This document shows, piece by piece, positions 6,107-6,769 of a stretch of 6,769 bases of DNA. The notes under the pieces were generated by a model. It made no database searches. It saw only the letters and a list, made by a program, of their open reading frames with translations, and had not been told where the DNA came from. A program made the position numbers and the translations under genes. This DNA is from Chloroflexota bacterium (GTDB taxonomy: Bacteria; Chloroflexota; Anaerolineae; Anaerolineales; Villigracilaceae). Within the stretch, counting starts at the first letter, position 1. Every line of letters begins with the position of its first letter. The DNA lies in the NCBI GenBank assembly GCA_021796155.1, contig JAJYOO010000126.1:1-6769 (forward strand), in the 5' to 3' direction.

Positions 6107-6356
6107 TCATGAACTGAGACAGGACTTCAGTCCGCCGAAATCAAAAATGGCTAACATACTTTGAGCATTCCCCGTCGAAACCAACTTTACACCTGAAAAG
6201 CCCTATTTCCTTATCTCATTTTTTGGCAAAGGCATTGATCAATAACAACGCCTATAAACGCCGATTGGAAAAATCGCGCAAGGGTAAGTAACCAACGCCA
6301 CACGGATTTTCCTCTCGGCAGATCTGACGCTTGTCCGTTTTCCCCAACCGAATATC

Positions 6357-6385
6357 TTGACAAATCCACCGAATGCCTGTAAAAT
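6357..6385 (+). promoter_or_regulatory. Near-consensus sigma-70-type promoter of the XRE gene
   Basis: TTGACA (6357-6362, 6 of 6) and TAAAAT (6380-6385, 5 of 6) are separated by exactly 17 bases. The expected start point is 6391-6393, i.e. on or next to ATG 6393, again a leaderless arrangement with no Shine-Dalgarno. Confidence 0.8.
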
Positions 6386-6392
6386 ACAGAAC

Positions 6393-6644
6393 ATGCGTTC
6401 TACAATTATGACATCTGGCCGGATCACCATTCTCCTCGGCAAACAGCAAGCTGAAACGGGCGAACGCATCTCGCCGCGTAAACTGGCGGAGAAAGCGGGT
6501 GTCCCGAAGGACTTCATCTACCGCCTCGATTCAGGACAGGCGCGTCACATTGACATCGATGCCCTCGCTCGTCTGTGTGACGCGCTCAACTGCCAGCCGC
6601 AGGATATCCTCGTTTGGGAGCCCGAACGTGGCGAATCCGTTTGA
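6393..6644 (+). CDS. XRE-family (Cro/CI-type) helix-turn-helix DNA-binding protein
   Basis: Small 83-residue regulator consisting almost wholly of one Cro/CI-type HTH domain: a first helix region (GRITILLGKQQAETG, 9-23), HTH helices 2 and 3 (SPRKLAEKAGVPKDFIYRLDSG, 27-48), then the usual closing helices IDIDALARLCDALNCQPQDIL (53-73). It most resembles the short YozG/HTH_26-like group of transcriptional repressors. ATG 6393 is chosen over the in-frame TTG 6357 because TTG 6357 is itself the -35 box of the promoter, and over ATG 6408 because the promoter's start point coincides with 6393. It overlaps the next gene by 17 bases, so the two are one transcription unit. Being promoter-proximal and small, it could be autoregulatory; no operator dyad is obvious between the promoter boxes. 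Confidence 0.85.
   Translation: MRSTIMTSGRITILLGKQQAETGERISPRKLAEKAGVPKDFIYRLDSGQARHIDIDALARLCDALNCQPQDILVWEPERGESV
6617..6620 (+). promoter_or_regulatory. Shine-Dalgarno for the overlapping downstream gene
   Basis: GGAG, inside the XRE coding region and seven bases before GTG 6628, supports that GTG as a real start and implies translational coupling. Confidence 0.6.
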
Positions 6645-6769
6645 CATTCTCCCGCCCCAACTCTTCAACCTCTTCACCACGGTTGGTACCGCCAGCCTCC
6701 AACGACATTACATGGCGATTCTCATCCGCATTTACAACCTTGCCGAGGAGAATGGTGATCCGGCCAGAT
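6628..6769 (+). CDS. 5' part of an unrecognised gene overlapping the XRE gene, cut by the window edge
   Basis: From GTG 6628 the frame is open for 47 codons to the end of the window. It reads MANPFDILPPQLFNLFTTVG, followed by about 27 more residues including LQRHYMAILIRIYNLAEENG, which suggests amphipathic helices. The start is supported by GGAG seven bases upstream and by the 17-base overlap with the XRE gene, a typical tightly coupled pair. I do not recognise the family from this much sequence. An XRE gene followed by an overlapping partner occurs in regulator/toxin pairs, small phage or defence operons and ordinary repressor operons, so no function can be assigned. Confidence 0.65.
   Translation, partial: MANPFDILPPQLFNLFTTVGTASLQRHYMAILIRIYNLAEENGDPAR

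Larger units (their letters stand above)
5931..6356. other. Non-coding, palindrome-rich intergenic stretch
   Basis: No gene with recognisable homology. The first 50 bases are AT-rich and contain no terminator for the preceding gene. From about 6000 to 6133 it is packed with short inverted repeats: AGCGG/CCGCT (6002-6006 with 6013-6017), TGGG/CCCA (6017-6020 with 6025-6028), the perfect 12-base palindrome at 6035-6046, the hairpin at 6086-6106, and GGACT/AGTCC (6122-6133). A 45-codon frame (ATG 5980 to TGA 6117) spans these repeats but has no ribosome site. The rest (6134-6356) shows nothing clear. Confidence 0.6.

Noticed and set aside
5980..6117. 45-codon small ORF
   Set aside because: No Shine-Dalgarno, and its length follows from the palindromes it crosses; kept only as a note in the intergenic entry.
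1..6769. CRISPR array, rRNA or IS element with terminal inverted repeats
   Set aside because: No regularly spaced repeats, no rRNA-like sequence and no transposase; the 17-bp inverted repeat at 16-60 is a terminator hairpin.

Overview
The window reads as mid-GC bacterial DNA, most likely a chromosomal accessory or scar region of a Chloroflexota (Anaerolineae-like) genome. That placement is an inference from three things: the start of a MalT/LuxR-type regulator (TKLHIPRP motif), a RecQ with a C-terminal extra helix-turn-helix, and overall base composition. It is not proven. The dominant feature is gene decay: of the larger genes, only the AAA ATPase and the short XRE regulator look undamaged.

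Left part (1-1863). A large serine recombinase lies on the minus strand, reading from a GTG start at 1684 to a TAG-TGA double stop at 82-87, followed by a strong minus-strand terminator hairpin (16-60, then a T-run). It is broken twice. An in-frame amber codon (1025-1027) sits where the family normally has a Trp, and the frame changes by one base between 416 and 444, so it survives as three consecutive pieces: catalytic, DNA-binding/zinc-ribbon/coiled-coil, and C-terminal. Divergently, after a short AT-rich gap holding a candidate extended -10 promoter, comes the ATPase.

Middle (1864-3302). An intact 383-residue AAA ATPase with a DUF4143/PD-(D/E)XK-like C-terminal half ends at 3015. It is followed by a good rho-independent terminator (3143-3170) preceded by a small tandem duplication.

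Right-centre (3303-5930). A consensus -10 box lies 6 bases before an ATG that opens about 15 codons resembling the N-terminus of a MalT-like LuxR regulator. The sequence then switches abruptly, in another frame, to the interior of RecQ helicase. RecQ lacks its first helicase lobe (Walker A, DEAH box), has two in-frame stops four codons apart (TAA 3698, TAG 3710), and then continues through zinc-binding, winged-helix, HRDC and terminal HTH domains to 4825. Just downstream is an unrecognised helical-repeat-like protein (4875-5930), whose true N-terminus appears to lie in another frame from GTG 4835, giving a further frameshift.

Right end (5931-6769). A 460-base non-coding stretch rich in short palindromes precedes a near-consensus promoter whose start point coincides with the ATG of an 83-residue XRE-family DNA-binding protein (leaderless layout). 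A second gene, with its own Shine-Dalgarno and a GTG start overlapping the XRE gene by 17 bases, runs off the window.

Taken together this looks like the scar of a recombinase-linked insertion or deletion: a dead recombinase, one intact accessory ATPase, and a regulator/recQ fusion joint. I do not see a demonstrable new molecular system. The most useful leads are the fusion joint, the pattern of lesions, the repeated leaderless promoter layout, and the overlapping XRE/unknown pair at the right edge.
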